From assembly GCF_000025005.1 (NCBI RefSeq), contig NC_013525.1, forward strand, positions 558,001-622,000: DNA of 64,000 nt. The letters run 5' to 3'. Both the position numbers and the translations under genes were made by a program. Source of the DNA: Thermobaculum terrenum ATCC BAA-798 (GTDB lineage: Bacteria; Chloroflexota; Chloroflexia; Thermobaculales; Thermobaculaceae). The notes beneath the pieces are model-generated. The model was not told where the DNA came from and searched no databases. It saw nothing but the letters and a program-made list of their open reading frames with translations. How positions within the stretch are numbered: the stretch's first letter is position 1; the number at the start of each line of letters is the position of its first letter. Below, piece by piece: positions 53,715 to 64,000 of this stretch.

Positions 53715-54904
53715 ACCTGGACTTCCTCCATGAGAGCAGACTCTGCCCCGTCCACGGCCCTGCATACAAACACTTTAGGTTCTTTCCCTGTCCTGGCATG
53801 ATATTCTTGCATCACTCTCTCATAGAGCGTTGGTACAGCATCCTGATGTACTAGCGCCAGAGCTACTCCGCCGAATCCTGCACCTGTCATTCTAGCCCCA
53901 ATGACCCCATCTGTATCCCAGGCTATCTCGACGATTGTGTCCAGCTCAAAGGAACTCACCTCATACAGGTCTCTGAGGCTTATGTGAGACTCCTTCATTA
54001 GGCGTCCAATAGCAGCTGCATCCCCGTTACGTAGTGCCTCCGCCGCCTCGAGCGTGCGCATGTTTTCCTCTATCACATGCCTCGCCCTCTTACGCTGGGT
54101 GCTGGTAAGCAGATCCAAATTTTCTTCAAGTTGCTCTAGCGTCACATCCCTTAGGGCTTTTATCCCTGATATCCTGGTGCTCAGCCTGGTTACAGCTTCC
54201 TCGCAATCCTGCCTTCGCTTCTTGTACTCGGACCCTGCCAATTCTCTGCTTACGCCCGTGTCAAGTATTACCAGGGATACGTTCGGCAGATTTATGGGTA
54301 TGTGCTGATACTCCAGCGACCTGCTATCCAGCAGCAGGGCGTGGTCCTGACGGCCTAGCGAGGAAACGAACTGATCCATGACTCCGCAAGGCACACCTAC
54401 GAAGTCATTCTCCGCTCGTTGCGCTATGAGGGCCACCTCTTCACCACTTAGTTCTATATCTGCTGCCCTACAGAAGGCATGAACGAAGGCGACTTCCACG
54501 GCTGCTGAAGAGCTCAGTCCAGACCCTACAGGTATGTCGCCCATGTACACTGCTTCCATACCTCTGAGCTTATAACCTCTATTCTGCAGTTCTACCGCTA
54601 CTCCTTGTGGATACCTTAGCCACAGGAAGTCAGTGCGATTATGGTTCTCCAGATAGAAGTCGGATTCCTTGCCCATATCCAGGGCCACCAGTCTCACCAA
54701 AGAGTCGTTTCTAGGCCTGCACACCACGTTTATCTCGTAGTTGATGGCCGCCGGTAGCACCCAGCCATCGTTGTAATCGGTGTGTTCGCCTATGAGGTTT
54801 ATCCTTCCCGGTGCTCTGGAGGCTATCGTAGGCTTTCCACCATAACGCATCTCGAACGCTCGTATCAGAGCTCCTATATGCTTGAAGCGATACTCCTCGG
54901 TCAT
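53693..54904 (-). CDS. galK: Galactokinase
   Basis: Phosphorylates galactose at C1 in the Leloir pathway. 403 residues. GHMP-kinase motifs: APGRINLIGEHTDYNDGWVLPAA (galactose signature), GDIPVGSGLSSSAAVEVAF (ATP loop) and GARMTGAGFGGVALALV. Starts 4 bp within the end of galT (ATGA overlap), so the two are coupled. No epimerase is seen nearby. Confidence 0.97.
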   Translation of the reverse strand: MTEEYRFKHIGALIRAFEMRYGGKPTIASRAPGRINLIGEHTDYNDGWVLPAAINYEINVVCRPRNDSLVRLVALDMGKESDFYLENHNRTDFLWLRYPQGVAVELQNRGYKLRGMEAVYMGDIPVGSGLSSSAAVEVAFVHAFCRAADIELSGEEVALIAQRAENDFVGVPCGVMDQFVSSLGRQDHALLLDSRSLEYQHIPINLPNVSLVILDTGVSRELAGSEYKKRRQDCEEAVTRLSTRISGIKALRDVTLEQLEENLDLLTSTQRKRARHVIEENMRTLEAAEALRNGDAAAIGRLMKESHISLRDLYEVSSFELDTIVEIAWDTDGVIGARMTGAGFGGVALALVHQDAVPTLYERVMQEYHARTGKEPKVFVCRAVDGAESALMEEVQVHSIWNV

Positions 54905-55890
54905 TCAATGCTCTCCTTATCTGGTATGACTGCCCTGAGTTCTGGAGCTTTCTCCTCTGGCAGGGAGTCATTGATGAAAGTCCCTGCTCCAGTTTCACTA
55001 CCCGCAAGATATTTGAGCTTGGTAGAGGTTCTATGTGGAGGATAGAACTGTAACTGGAAGTGGTAGTAAGGATGCTCTTGGTCGTCAGTAGGTGTCTGGT
55101 GCAGGGCCATTATAAACGGCATGCTGAACCCGAACAGCTTGTCGTATCCAACAAGTACTCTCTTGAGGGCATAAGCTAGATCCCAGGATTCTTCGCTCGT
55201 TATCTCAGCCAGGGATCCGAAATGCCTCCTGGGAATTATATGCACCTCATATGGCCAGCGCGCATAGAAGGGGATAAACGCTACAAAGTTGCCTTCCTCA
55301 AAGAGTATCCTTTTGCCATAGTTAGTTTCCTGTTGCAGGACATCGCACACCAGGCATCTTCCCGTCTTCGCCCGATGCTCGCTAAGAGCACTTAATTCCC
55401 TTTGCATAAGGGGAGGGATGAAAGGGTATGCATAGATCTGACCATGCGGATGGTGCAAGGTCACACCTATTACCTCTCCCTTATTCTCAAAAATGAACAC
55501 GTACTTAACGTAAGGCAAGCTACCAAGCTCTATGTAACGATCGCGCCAGACAGCTATCAGGCGGCGAATGTGGCTCACGCTCTGGTCGGTAAGTGTGGTG
55601 TCATGCTCCGGAGTATATACCACTACCTCACACACACCCTCTGCAGGCCGCACATCGAAGATCCCCATAGGCTCTATCGCCGGTTGCGGTGGTTGCCTCT
55701 GCAACGATGGGAACTTGTTCTCGAAGACCGCTATATCGAAAGTCTCCACTGGAATTTCTGTCTCATGCTTGCCACTCTTAGTAGGGCATAACGGGCAGTA
55801 ATCCCTTGGAGGGAGAAAAGTTCTGTCCTGCCTGTGTGTGGCTGTGATCACCCATTCCCTGAGTAGCGGATGCCATCTGAGCTCAGACAT
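54901..55890 (-). CDS. galT: Galactose-1-phosphate uridylyltransferase
   Basis: Exchanges UDP between glucose and galactose-1-phosphate. 329 residues. Active-site HHPHGQIYAYPFIPP (His-x-His-x-Gln type), zinc ligands CPLC near the N-terminus, ENKGEVIGVTLHHPH, and the second HIT-like half with RWPYEVHIIPRRH. Coupled upstream to a small frame by overlap and downstream to galK. Confidence 0.96.
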   Translation of the reverse strand: MSELRWHPLLREWVITATHRQDRTFLPPRDYCPLCPTKSGKHETEIPVETFDIAVFENKFPSLQRQPPQPAIEPMGIFDVRPAEGVCEVVVYTPEHDTTLTDQSVSHIRRLIAVWRDRYIELGSLPYVKYVFIFENKGEVIGVTLHHPHGQIYAYPFIPPLMQRELSALSEHRAKTGRCLVCDVLQQETNYGKRILFEEGNFVAFIPFYARWPYEVHIIPRRHFGSLAEITSEESWDLAYALKRVLVGYDKLFGFSMPFIMALHQTPTDDQEHPYYHFQLQFYPPHRTSTKLKYLAGSETGAGTFINDSLPEEKAPELRAVIPDKESIE

Positions 55891-56056
55891 CTTTGTTCCC
55901 CTCCGAGGATGTCACGGCTTGATCCTGCCCATGCGCTGGTACCTGCTGTTGGTCGGTGTGCTCGGTGAAAGTGTAGTAGATTATGTATCTGCCGTCTTTC
56001 TTCTGTTCTTTGGATTTGATCATCTCTGGCTGCCAAGATTGACTATCTGCTGCCAT
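55883..56056 (-). CDS. Small protein at head of gal operon
   Basis: 57 residues from ATG 56056, with GAAGAGG upstream. Central DGRYIIYYTFTEHTDQ with polar Gln-rich flanks. Similar DGRxxIYYxF peptides occur in related bacteria (from memory), with no known role. Its stop overlaps the galT start, and its 3' end supplies the galT Shine-Dalgarno sequence, so it may set galT translation. Confidence 0.6.
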   Translation of the reverse strand: MAADSQSWQPEMIKSKEQKKDGRYIIYYTFTEHTDQQQVPAHGQDQAVTSSEGNKDV

Positions 56057-56227
56057 AACCAACCTCTTCCTTGGTCTTCGCGTGCTTTGCATTCTACAAC
56101 ATAACACCTGTCAAGCGAATGAGCGAGATATTAGTACTGCCTGGATCTAGCCAAAAATGCCTATCGTGTAAACGCATATCCTATGAGTATATTTGTAGCG
56201 ATGATTACTTCAGTAAGGGAAATCTAG

Positions 56228-56605
56228 TTGGTTTGCAGCGTGGCCAAGGGAAGGATCTTACTGGTCGAGGACAGTCTCCCCACACTCCTTTTCCTGTCGG
56301 ATGTGCTGGAGGATGAGGGGTACGAAGTCAAAGCGTTATCAGAGAGCAGTGAAGTATTGAAAGTGGTCGGGGAATTTATGCCCGACGTGATCATTTCGGA
56401 TATAAATATGCCTGCGATCGACGGCGTCACTCTCTCCTCCATAGTGAGAAGGTCTTTTCCAGACCTGCCGATAATACTATGCTCGGCAACCAGGCCTAAG
56501 CCCCGACAGCAGCACATACTGGACAAGCTACAGCACTGCTACTTTCGAATCAAGCCTCTGTGTGTTCAGGAGCTTCTATCTCTGCTGGAGAAGCTTGTCG
56601 AGTAA
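56228..56605 (+). CDS. Single-domain response regulator
   Basis: 125 residues from TTG 56228 (AAGGGA 7 nt upstream). CheY-like receiver: acidic pocket LLVEDS, phospho-acceptor Asp in VIISDINMPAIDG, Ser/Thr in ILCSAT and Lys in FRIKPL. No output domain and no histidine kinase nearby, so it acts in a distant phosphorelay or through protein contacts. Confidence 0.9.
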   Translation: MVCSVAKGRILLVEDSLPTLLFLSDVLEDEGYEVKALSESSEVLKVVGEFMPDVIISDINMPAIDGVTLSSIVRRSFPDLPIILCSATRPKPRQQHILDKLQHCYFRIKPLCVQELLSLLEKLVE

Positions 56606-56700
56606 GACTACGAATTGCCAACCTTCACTGGATCAATGTAGCCGCAAGTTGATACGATTATCCCGGATTTTTTTATTCAAAATAGCTTTCGGGGGAAGAG

Positions 56701-57780
56701 ATGGATAAGTTGCACATAGGTATCATTGGTGTGGGTTGGCCTGGTCAGCGGCACATAGAGGGGTACAAGAGACGTGAAGATGTCGAGATAGTAGCTGTAT
56801 CTGATGTCAACACAGAACTGGCCCAACAGATAGTGGACCAGTACGACCTGAAAGCTCAGATCTATGCAGACTACCACGAGATGCTGCAGTCAGCCAATGT
56901 AGATGCCGTGAGCATCTGCACTCCTAATTTCCTCCATGCGCCTATGGCTATCGATGCCCTGGACGCTGGTAAACACGTGCTGCTTGAAAAGCCATTGGCG
57001 CATAATCTGGAGTCGGGGATCAAGATAGCTCAGAAGGTCAAGGAAACTGGCCTAGTCTTTATGATCGCCTTCAACAACAGGTTCAGGCCAGACAGTAAAT
57101 TGCTCAAGGCACGCATTGAGGAAGGGCTGCTGGGTGAGATCTACTATGCCAAGACCGGCTGGCTGAGGGGGGCAGCTGAATTCTTCCTTAGAGGATGGTT
57201 CACTCAGAAGGAAAAGTCCGGTGGTGGACCTCTCATTGACCTCGGAGTTCATATGCTTGACCTCGCCCTCTGGTTTATGGGTAATCCTAGACCTGTAAGT
57301 GTTAGTGGGTCCGTCTATTACAAGTTCACAGATGTGATGAAGGCAAGCGCTGGGCAGGCAGACGTGGAAGATCTATCCACAGCTTTTGTAAAGCTGGATA
57401 ACGGCGGCACGATAGTGCTTGATGTCAGCTGGATATCACATATCAAGAACCCGGACGAGGTATATTGCCAGCTGTTTGGCACCAAGGGTGGTGCAAAGAT
57501 AGATCGTCATACAGGCACCGAGGACCTGGACATATATACCGTTGTAGATGGTGTTACCGTGCTCCAGAAACCAGAGTTCAACACGTGGCGCCAGAGGCAG
57601 CCTGGATATATGCTCTATGAGTCCTTTGCAGGGGAGACCTCTCACTTCGTGGACTGTGTCAGGGAGAACAAGCAGCCTGAATCTAACATCCAGCATGGCT
57701 TGGATGTGCTACGTGTGCTGGACGCTATATACAAGTCTGCTGAGAGCGGGCATGAGGTCATTATAGATACTAACCTCTAA
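56701..57780 (+). CDS. Gfo/Idh/MocA-family oxidoreductase (second)
   Basis: 359 residues. IGIIGVGWPGQRHIEGYK Rossmann motif, HVLLEKPLAHNLESG with catalytic Lys, and GGGPLIDLGVHMLDLALWFMG. GGGGGAAGAG precedes the ATG. Predicted NAD(P)-dependent sugar dehydrogenase, about 30% like the first such gene by eye in motif regions only. Apparently monocistronic or with the following DJ-1-like gene 52 bp away. Confidence 0.92.
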   Translation: MDKLHIGIIGVGWPGQRHIEGYKRREDVEIVAVSDVNTELAQQIVDQYDLKAQIYADYHEMLQSANVDAVSICTPNFLHAPMAIDALDAGKHVLLEKPLAHNLESGIKIAQKVKETGLVFMIAFNNRFRPDSKLLKARIEEGLLGEIYYAKTGWLRGAAEFFLRGWFTQKEKSGGGPLIDLGVHMLDLALWFMGNPRPVSVSGSVYYKFTDVMKASAGQADVEDLSTAFVKLDNGGTIVLDVSWISHIKNPDEVYCQLFGTKGGAKIDRHTGTEDLDIYTVVDGVTVLQKPEFNTWRQRQPGYMLYESFAGETSHFVDCVRENKQPESNIQHGLDVLRVLDAIYKSAESGHEVIIDTNL

Positions 57781-57832
57781 TTGGCATGGAAGGTGCTAAC
57801 TCTACAGTTAGCAAGAGCAGGAGGTTAGTGCC

Positions 57833-58492
57833 GTGACTCTTTCCGGGCAGAGAAAAATAATTCTACTGGCGGCCGATGGCGTCCATGAGAACGAAGTGCT
57901 CAGTATAAGGGAAAGGGCGTCTGCTGCGGGGATGAATTTGGTCATAGCCTCTTTGACTGGTGCTGCGCTACAGTCGGTAAATGGACTCGATAAAGGACAG
58001 TTGCTAGAACCTGATATGGCTGTTGACCAAGTCAAGCCGGAAGACTATGATGCTTTGGTCATACCTGATGGTCTGTATTCAGTTGACGCTCTGAGAGGCA
58101 ACACGCTAGTGATCGAGATAGTAACCAAGTTTCTGGAAGAAGGTAAACCCTTGGGAGTTATAGGCCATGCTCCCTGGATTCTAATAGAATCAGGACTTGT
58201 CACTAATCGCTCTCTGTCATCCTGGCACACTCTCAGGGTCGATATACTGAATGCGGGCGGACACTGGGTGAAATCCCCAGTTCATAACGATATGGCGCTG
58301 GTGAGCGCTGCTTCTTCCGATTATATAGAGGACTTTCTGGACAGATTTATCAGTGAAGTCCAGTCCGGCGTGCATACCTCCAGAGGAGCAGCTCCTGGCA
58401 AGGACAAGGTCCTGGAGTCATCGGAGGAGTCCTTCCCTGCAAGCGATGCTCCCGGCTGGGTGTCGAGTTCAGAGAGAGAGGAGGAGTCGTAG
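57833..58492 (+). CDS. DJ-1/PfpI-like protein lacking the nucleophile Cys
   Basis: 219 residues from GTG 57833 (AGGAGG upstream). Flavodoxin-like DJ-1/PfpI fold: KIILLAADGVHENEVLSI with the conserved Glu, VIPDGLYSVDALR, and an elbow reading GVIGHAPWILIES where family members have ICHGP. The catalytic Cys is Gly. A tail of about 30 residues (SEESFPASDAPGWV) recalls a short ESFPASDPP motif found in other small bacterial proteins. Hydrolase/deglycase chemistry is therefore unlikely; a binding role is possible. Confidence 0.82.
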   Translation: MTLSGQRKIILLAADGVHENEVLSIRERASAAGMNLVIASLTGAALQSVNGLDKGQLLEPDMAVDQVKPEDYDALVIPDGLYSVDALRGNTLVIEIVTKFLEEGKPLGVIGHAPWILIESGLVTNRSLSSWHTLRVDILNAGGHWVKSPVHNDMALVSAASSDYIEDFLDRFISEVQSGVHTSRGAAPGKDKVLESSEESFPASDAPGWVSSSEREEES

Positions 58493-58510
58493 CCCTTTGG
58501 GGCTACGACT
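58485..58510. terminator. Bidirectional terminator hairpin
   Basis: 11-bp stem AGTCGTAGCCC/GGGCTACGACT (58485-58495, 58500-58510) around TTTG. Overlaps the stop codons of both convergent genes. Confidence 0.75.
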
Positions 58511-60005
58511 CAATATTTATCTTATCGATATCTATCTGTGCTCTCTGCAGCCTGCCGCTGAAGTCTATATAGACAGACTTCCATTCGGTAAATACATCCA
58601 ACGCAGCCCATACGGCTCCCTCTCTATGTCCATTCCCTGTACCTTTGGTGCCTCCAAAAGGCAGGTGCACTTCTGCCCCTATAGTACCGTGGTTGATGTA
58701 GACGATACCTGTATTAAAGTCGCGCATGGCTCTAAATGCCTTGTTGATATCTCTAGTATAGATAGAGCTGGAGAGCCCATACTTCGTGCAATTGTTTACC
58801 TTTATGGCTTCCTCAAGGCTGTTGACGGTTATCATCGAGAGTACCGGCCCAAATATCTCTTCCTGTGCTATACGCATGTTAGGGTCAACATCTGTAAATA
58901 GAGTGGGTTTATAGAAGAAGCCCTTGCTCAATTCTCCATCTGTAGCTCTATCCCCGCCAATGAGAAGCTTTGCTCCTTCCTCCCTGCCGATACCTACGTA
59001 CTGATGAATCTTGTTGAGTTGCCTCTCATTGATGACTGGGCCAACATCTGTTTCTGGATCCAGCCCGTCTCCCAGTCGCAGATTCTGGATGCGGGACAGA
59101 AGCTTCTCTGTAAGCGTGTCTCGTATGCTCTTGTGAACTATCAGTCGGCTACAGGCCGTACATCTCTGACCAGTGGTGCCAAAAGCGCTCCAGAGAATGC
59201 CCTCAATCGCCAGATCGATGTCTGCGTCATCCATCACAGTTATCGCGTTTTTGCCGCCCATCTCCAGGCTGATCTTCTTGTTCTTGCTAGCAGTCTGTGT
59301 TAGTACCTGCGAGCCAGTGTCAGTGGATCCGGTGAACGAGATTACATCCACACCGGGATGTTCAAGCAGGGCCTTACCTACCTCTTCTCCTGTACCTGTC
59401 ACTAGATTAAGGACACCTGGAGGTAGCCCCGCCTCTTCAAAGATCTTTACCAGCTCAGCCCCCAGCGCAGGGGTATCAGAAGCCGGTTTAAACACTACGG
59501 TGTTGCCGGCCACTAGCGCTGGCATAAGCTTCCACGTAGGGATCGCGATCGGGAAGTTCCAGGGAGTTATAGCTGCTACGACGCCCACTGGGTCCCTGAC
59601 TGCCATCTGAAACTTATTAGGCATCTCCGAAGGAGTGGTAACGCCGAAGAGCCTCCTGCCCTCTCCACCCACGTAGAAGGCCATATCTATGCCTTCCTGC
59701 ACGTCTCCCCTAGCCTCTGTCAGAACCTTCCCCATCTCCTGAGTCATAAGTCTGGCCAGATCTTCTTTGCGTTCTTTCAGGATGCGACCGACCTCATAGA
59801 GTATTTCTCCCCGTCTAGGTGCAGGATATAGCCTCCACTTATCGAAGGCTCTGCGCGCCGCCTGTACCGCTTTATCTACGTCTTCTCTGGAAGACTTGGC
59901 CAGGACCGCTACCACTTCCCCATTGGCGGGGTTTATGCTCTTGAAGGTTTCCCCTGTGGATGAAGGTACCCACTTGCCGTCGATGTAGTTCATGTACTCT
60001 CTCAT
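58503..60005 (-). CDS. Aldehyde dehydrogenase
   Basis: NAD(P)-dependent oxidation of an aldehyde to its acid. 500 residues from ATG 60005 (GGAGG 10 nt upstream). [30 protein letters not shown], catalytic Glu in LEMGGKNA and Cys in [13 protein letters not shown], with EEIFGPVLS later. Closest in style to the succinate-semialdehyde/betaine-aldehyde/2,5-dioxovalerate group. The substrate cannot be fixed from sequence. Confidence 0.95.
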   Translation of the reverse strand: MREYMNYIDGKWVPSSTGETFKSINPANGEVVAVLAKSSREDVDKAVQAARRAFDKWRLYPAPRRGEILYEVGRILKERKEDLARLMTQEMGKVLTEARGDVQEGIDMAFYVGGEGRRLFGVTTPSEMPNKFQMAVRDPVGVVAAITPWNFPIAIPTWKLMPALVAGNTVVFKPASDTPALGAELVKIFEEAGLPPGVLNLVTGTGEEVGKALLEHPGVDVISFTGSTDTGSQVLTQTASKNKKISLEMGGKNAITVMDDADIDLAIEGILWSAFGTTGQRCTACSRLIVHKSIRDTLTEKLLSRIQNLRLGDGLDPETDVGPVINERQLNKIHQYVGIGREEGAKLLIGGDRATDGELSKGFFYKPTLFTDVDPNMRIAQEEIFGPVLSMITVNSLEEAIKVNNCTKYGLSSSIYTRDINKAFRAMRDFNTGIVYINHGTIGAEVHLPFGGTKGTGNGHREGAVWAALDVFTEWKSVYIDFSGRLQRAQIDIDKINIES

Positions 60006-60129
60006 AACCCTTTTTACCTCCACATACCGCCTCTAGCAGCCGGATTATAACACTATCCGTCATGCCAGTTTGTTGCTTTGGATCAAGATTGCAACTATCA
60101 TGTTTGTTAGAGAGCAGGAGTTTTCTCCG

Positions 60130-60879
60130 ATGAGACGAAGGCGTAAGTCGCGCTTTGCAAACTCAATGGAAGAGAGGTTTGCCGCTATATTGGATCTCCT
60201 GCGCCTTCGGTGGCAGTATGAACCTCACACATTCGTCCTCCGCCGCAGATTTGATGGATCTCCTATGGTAGCCTTTACGCCTGACTTTTACCTTGAAGAG
60301 TTCGATCTCTACGTGGAGCTCACCATGCACAAACGTAGATTGGTAACTCTGAAGAACCGGAAGGTCAGGCTAATGCGTGAGAAATACCCGGAGCATAACA
60401 TCAGGTTGCTTTATCTGCACGACTGTCTGTCTCTAATCCGACCTGTGAGATCCTACAAGGAGAGGGAGAAAGTCCTTCGTAGGCTTATTCCCTGGGCATC
60501 CCAGGAGCACTACGATCGCGTTAGGTGGCACAGGAGGTTAGTTAGGCGAGTATCATCATCTGGACGTGTCCACTTCCTGGGTAAGGTTCTGTCTTTGGGG
60601 GCAGATTGGGCGGGCAAGGAATGCATTATATGGGTCTATTCGGACCACCTGGATATAGAAATTGAGGGCAGGACAATAGCCTCTCTGGAATGCGCATACG
60701 ACAATCGCAAGGATAAATTACTGCAAGTCCAGTCTAAGGTCCTTATAGATAATGAGCCCCTGGAGGGTAATCTTCTCCCCGCAGGTAGAAGAATCCTATC
60801 CCTAGTGCAAGAGGATACGGGCAATGCGAGCCATGGCTTGGTTCGCTGCTACGCACAGGCCAGCTTTCAACTGTTTTAG
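60130..60879 (+). CDS. Predicted PD-(D/E)XK nuclease-like protein
   Basis: 249 residues from ATG 60130 (CAGGAG 9 nt upstream). Basic N-terminus, then EERFAAILDLLRLRWQYEP...VAFTPDFYLEEFDLYVELTMHKRR. The spacing of Glu, PDF and VELT-x-x-K fits the PD-(D/E)XK fold used by Holliday-junction and restriction nucleases. The C-terminal half (ECIIWVYSDHLDIEIEGRTIAS) forms a small beta domain that recalls transposase C-termini. The role is not established. No mobile-element ends were found. Confidence 0.6.
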   Translation: MRRRRKSRFANSMEERFAAILDLLRLRWQYEPHTFVLRRRFDGSPMVAFTPDFYLEEFDLYVELTMHKRRLVTLKNRKVRLMREKYPEHNIRLLYLHDCLSLIRPVRSYKEREKVLRRLIPWASQEHYDRVRWHRRLVRRVSSSGRVHFLGKVLSLGADWAGKECIIWVYSDHLDIEIEGRTIASLECAYDNRKDKLLQVQSKVLIDNEPLEGNLLPAGRRILSLVQEDTGNASHGLVRCYAQASFQLF

Positions 60880-60995
60880 GTTTTATGCTTGTTTTACGCT
60901 TGCTGTTGATCTTTTTGCGGCCAATTTAGATAAGAAAACTATACTCCTTTTCAGTCAATGAAGAAACAAGCAGTTGGACTGGAAAGGGGTTGGAA

Positions 60996-61082
60996 ATGAT
61001 CGGATTTTACTTTATTTATCCGCTAATTGCTATGCTGTTCCTCTTTTGGCTGTTCTACACCCCCAGCAGACCGTCCTACTAG
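60996..61082 (+). CDS. 28-residue membrane peptide
   Basis: Short frame with AAGGGG upstream of the ATG and one membrane helix (IYPLIAMLFLFWLFY) with Pro/Ser/Arg tail. Terminated by a hairpin 12 bp later. Isolated, with its own leader. Likely a genuine small membrane protein, function unknown. Confidence 0.5.
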   Translation: MIGFYFIYPLIAMLFLFWLFYTPSRPSY

Positions 61083-61094
61083 AAGCAAGATAGG

Positions 61095-61123
61095 AGCGGG
61101 AGGAGGTCAACCCTCCTCCCGCT
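61095..61123. terminator. Bidirectional hairpin terminator
   Basis: 12-bp stem AGCGGGAGGAGG/CCTCCTCCCGCT around TCAAC, between the small peptide and the convergent BON gene. Confidence 0.7.
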
Positions 61124-61133
61124 ATGGGGTCGG

Positions 61134-62036
61134 TTAGTGGGTCTGCTGAGGTGGTGTCTTCTCCCTGTAACCCTCTACTATGTCCTTAGCCGGGCTTACT
61201 ACCGCTAGGTCGTTCACAACGGTCTTTACCCCAGGCATACCCTTTACAAGCTTCTCAGCTCTAAGCCTTTCGTTCTCTGTGTGGACCGTGCCGCGCAGGA
61301 AGACCGTACCACCCACCTCGGCCTCGACCTCTATTGCGTGCTCCTTGAGCTTATCATCATCAAGGATCTTGTTAATTACCTGCCTCATCAACCCCAGATC
61401 GTGATTGCCAGTCTCCTTGAGCTTTTCACCTTCTGGCACTACTGAGATCTCGTTGATGACCTCAGTTACTCCTCGCACCCGCGACGCGATAAGCTCCGCT
61501 CGGTGCCTCAGGTTCTCCCGGGGCACTGATCCTCTAAGGTACACCACCCCGCCTGGCTCAGCATTTACATTGAGTCTGGGCAGTCTTCCTATTACTGGAT
61601 CCTCACCCAGCCTGGTTTCAACTCGGTGCTCTATAGTTTCGGGTGTAAGGTCATAATCAGTCTTTTGAGCTACTCTGTAATACAGGGCCCTGGCCTTTCC
61701 CGTTACCATGTGGCTCGTGTACCTCAGGGTTCTGTTAGCTTGTCTGCTGGTAACTCTTAGGTACCTCTGCCCCTTCTGTAGGATATACGATCGAGTCGCT
61801 CTACCCGTCCTTGGAGCAAACAGGAGACCCGCTATCGCACCTAGAACAGCTCCTATTCCCAGGAAGATCAATCTGCTTTTATTGTCCACCTTAGGAGGCT
61901 GAGATCTCCTGGAGATCATCGTTTCAAGCGATTTACCGATATTCTGAGGCAGGCCAAGCTTACCATTAGCTTCCGGGATTTTGACTCGTTGCGTTTCCCA
62001 TCTTATTTCCGGGACTTTTACGTTTATTCTTGCCAT
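61134..62036 (-). CDS. BON-domain membrane protein with YtxH-like helix
   Basis: 300 residues. Cytosolic N-terminal 50 residues, then a glycine-zipper helix (LIFLGIGAVLGAIAGLLFAPRTGRATR) as in YtxH stress proteins. Two BON domains at about 130-205 (TIEHRVETRLGEDPVIGRLP...VYLRGSVPRENLRHRAELIA) and 212-285 (KLKEHAIEVEAEVGGTVFLRGTV). BON domains bind phospholipid, suggesting envelope maintenance. Adjacent to groE, but transcribed separately past a terminator. Confidence 0.85.
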   Translation of the reverse strand: MARINVKVPEIRWETQRVKIPEANGKLGLPQNIGKSLETMISRRSQPPKVDNKSRLIFLGIGAVLGAIAGLLFAPRTGRATRSYILQKGQRYLRVTSRQANRTLRYTSHMVTGKARALYYRVAQKTDYDLTPETIEHRVETRLGEDPVIGRLPRLNVNAEPGGVVYLRGSVPRENLRHRAELIASRVRGVTEVINEISVVPEGEKLKETGNHDLGLMRQVINKILDDDKLKEHAIEVEAEVGGTVFLRGTVHTENERLRAEKLVKGMPGVKTVVNDLAVVSPAKDIVEGYREKTPPQQTH

Positions 62037-62115
62037 CTTTATCCACCTCCTTTATTAGTCCCTGGATAGTGGCAAGTTTTAGTCGAGCAATTATTGGGCC
62101 AACAATGCTTAAAAA

Positions 62116-62151
62116 CAGCAGGCCGCGATCGATCCCGATCGCGGCCTGCTG
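62116..62151 (-). terminator. Intrinsic terminator of groEL
   Basis: 16-bp GC-rich stem (62116-62131 with 62136-62151) around ATCC. On the minus strand it is followed by TGTTTTTAAG, a classic U tract after the groEL stop. Confidence 0.9.
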
Positions 62152-62165
62152 GTAAGTCTACTGGA

Positions 62166-63794
<1,629 letters not shown>

Positions 63795-63819
63795 TCAACC
63801 TCCTTTTCTTCGAGAATTT

Positions 63820-64000
63820 TTACTCGCCAAGAATGCCCATTACGTCGCTCTCGCGCAGTATTAGAACATCCTCACCATCAAGCTCGAACTCTGTACCTGC
63901 ATACTTGGCGAAGAGTACCGTCTGCCCTACCTGCACATCCATGGGCTGCCGCTGACCATTTTCCAGGATCTTGCCAGGTCCTACAGCGAGCACCACGCCC
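63820..64000 (-). CDS. groS: Co-chaperonin GroES, 5' end outside window
   Basis: C-terminal 59 residues visible: VVLAVGPGKILENGQRQPMD, GQTVLFAKYAGTEFELDGED and LILRESDVMGILGE, the usual GroES core and tail. Caps the GroEL cavity. The promoter and any CIRCE or sigma-controlled element are beyond the window. Confidence 0.96.
   Translation of the reverse strand, partial: GVVLAVGPGKILENGQRQPMDVQVGQTVLFAKYAGTEFELDGEDVLILRESDVMGILGE

Overview
This is a chromosomal window of moderate-to-high GC from a free-living, aerobic and probably thermophilic bacterium. Gene content and style point to the Chloroflexota and relatives, and a Thermobaculum-like organism would fit. That placement is an inference from memory and no search was run. 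Pointers are menaquinone synthesis (MenG), Sco/PCuAC copper proteins with a lipoprotein cytochrome c, Tat-secreted lipoproteins with Ser/Thr/Pro linkers, a heat-shock operon of sigma factor-Hsp20-Lon, frequent GTG/TTG starts and a type I-E-like CRISPR array.

Layout. 1-6.2 kb (+): guaB (cut by the window edge), parB, then a glmS ribozyme leading a tight run glmS-menG-HAD-glutaredoxin/PDZ. 6.2-9.6 kb (-): a carbohydrate ABC importer (binding protein and two permeases, no ATPase) behind a palindromic operator candidate. 9.7-16.3 kb: cobalamin adenosyltransferase, tRNA-Arg, a four-CxxCxGxG zinc protein, a cation/Ca exchanger, a copper delivery/cytochrome c cluster, an MFS exporter and a promoter-driven structured leader. 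16.35-19.75 kb: a large secreted C39-like protein with Ig-like repeats.

19.76-26.03 kb is the most unusual part: about 6.2 kb without a credible gene. It is a diverged inverted duplication centred near 22,877. It carries eleven polar 45-bp hairpin elements, four on the left pointing one way and seven on the right pointing the other. The + strand is G-rich on the left and C-rich on the right. An AT-rich interrupted palindrome resembling a Xer/dif site lies within about 85 bp of the centre. The geometry is that of a replication terminus or fork trap, but the element is not one I recognise. A 19-repeat CRISPR array without cas genes follows at 26.09-27.22 kb.

27.4-43.6 kb: sulfatase, GT39-like glycosyltransferase, membrane LuxR regulator, multicopper oxidase, HtrA protease, YceI, the stress operon sigma/hsp20/lon, a second hsp20, RNase Z, a Gfo/Idh dehydrogenase and a sugar isomerase. 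43.47-50.99 kb: a 963-bp direct repeat brackets 5.6 kb of distinct genes (two paralogous secreted proteins, a WD40 lipoprotein, a Cys-rich Tat protein, a Crp/Fnr regulator). The arrangement, with one complete and one truncated gene on each side, looks like a single-crossover integration of a circle. 51.2-64 kb: WYL regulator, CrtI-like oxidoreductase, galK-galT, response regulator, Gfo/Idh dehydrogenase, a DJ-1-like protein without its cysteine, aldehyde dehydrogenase, a nuclease-like protein, a 28-residue membrane peptide, a BON protein, groEL and the 3' end of groES.
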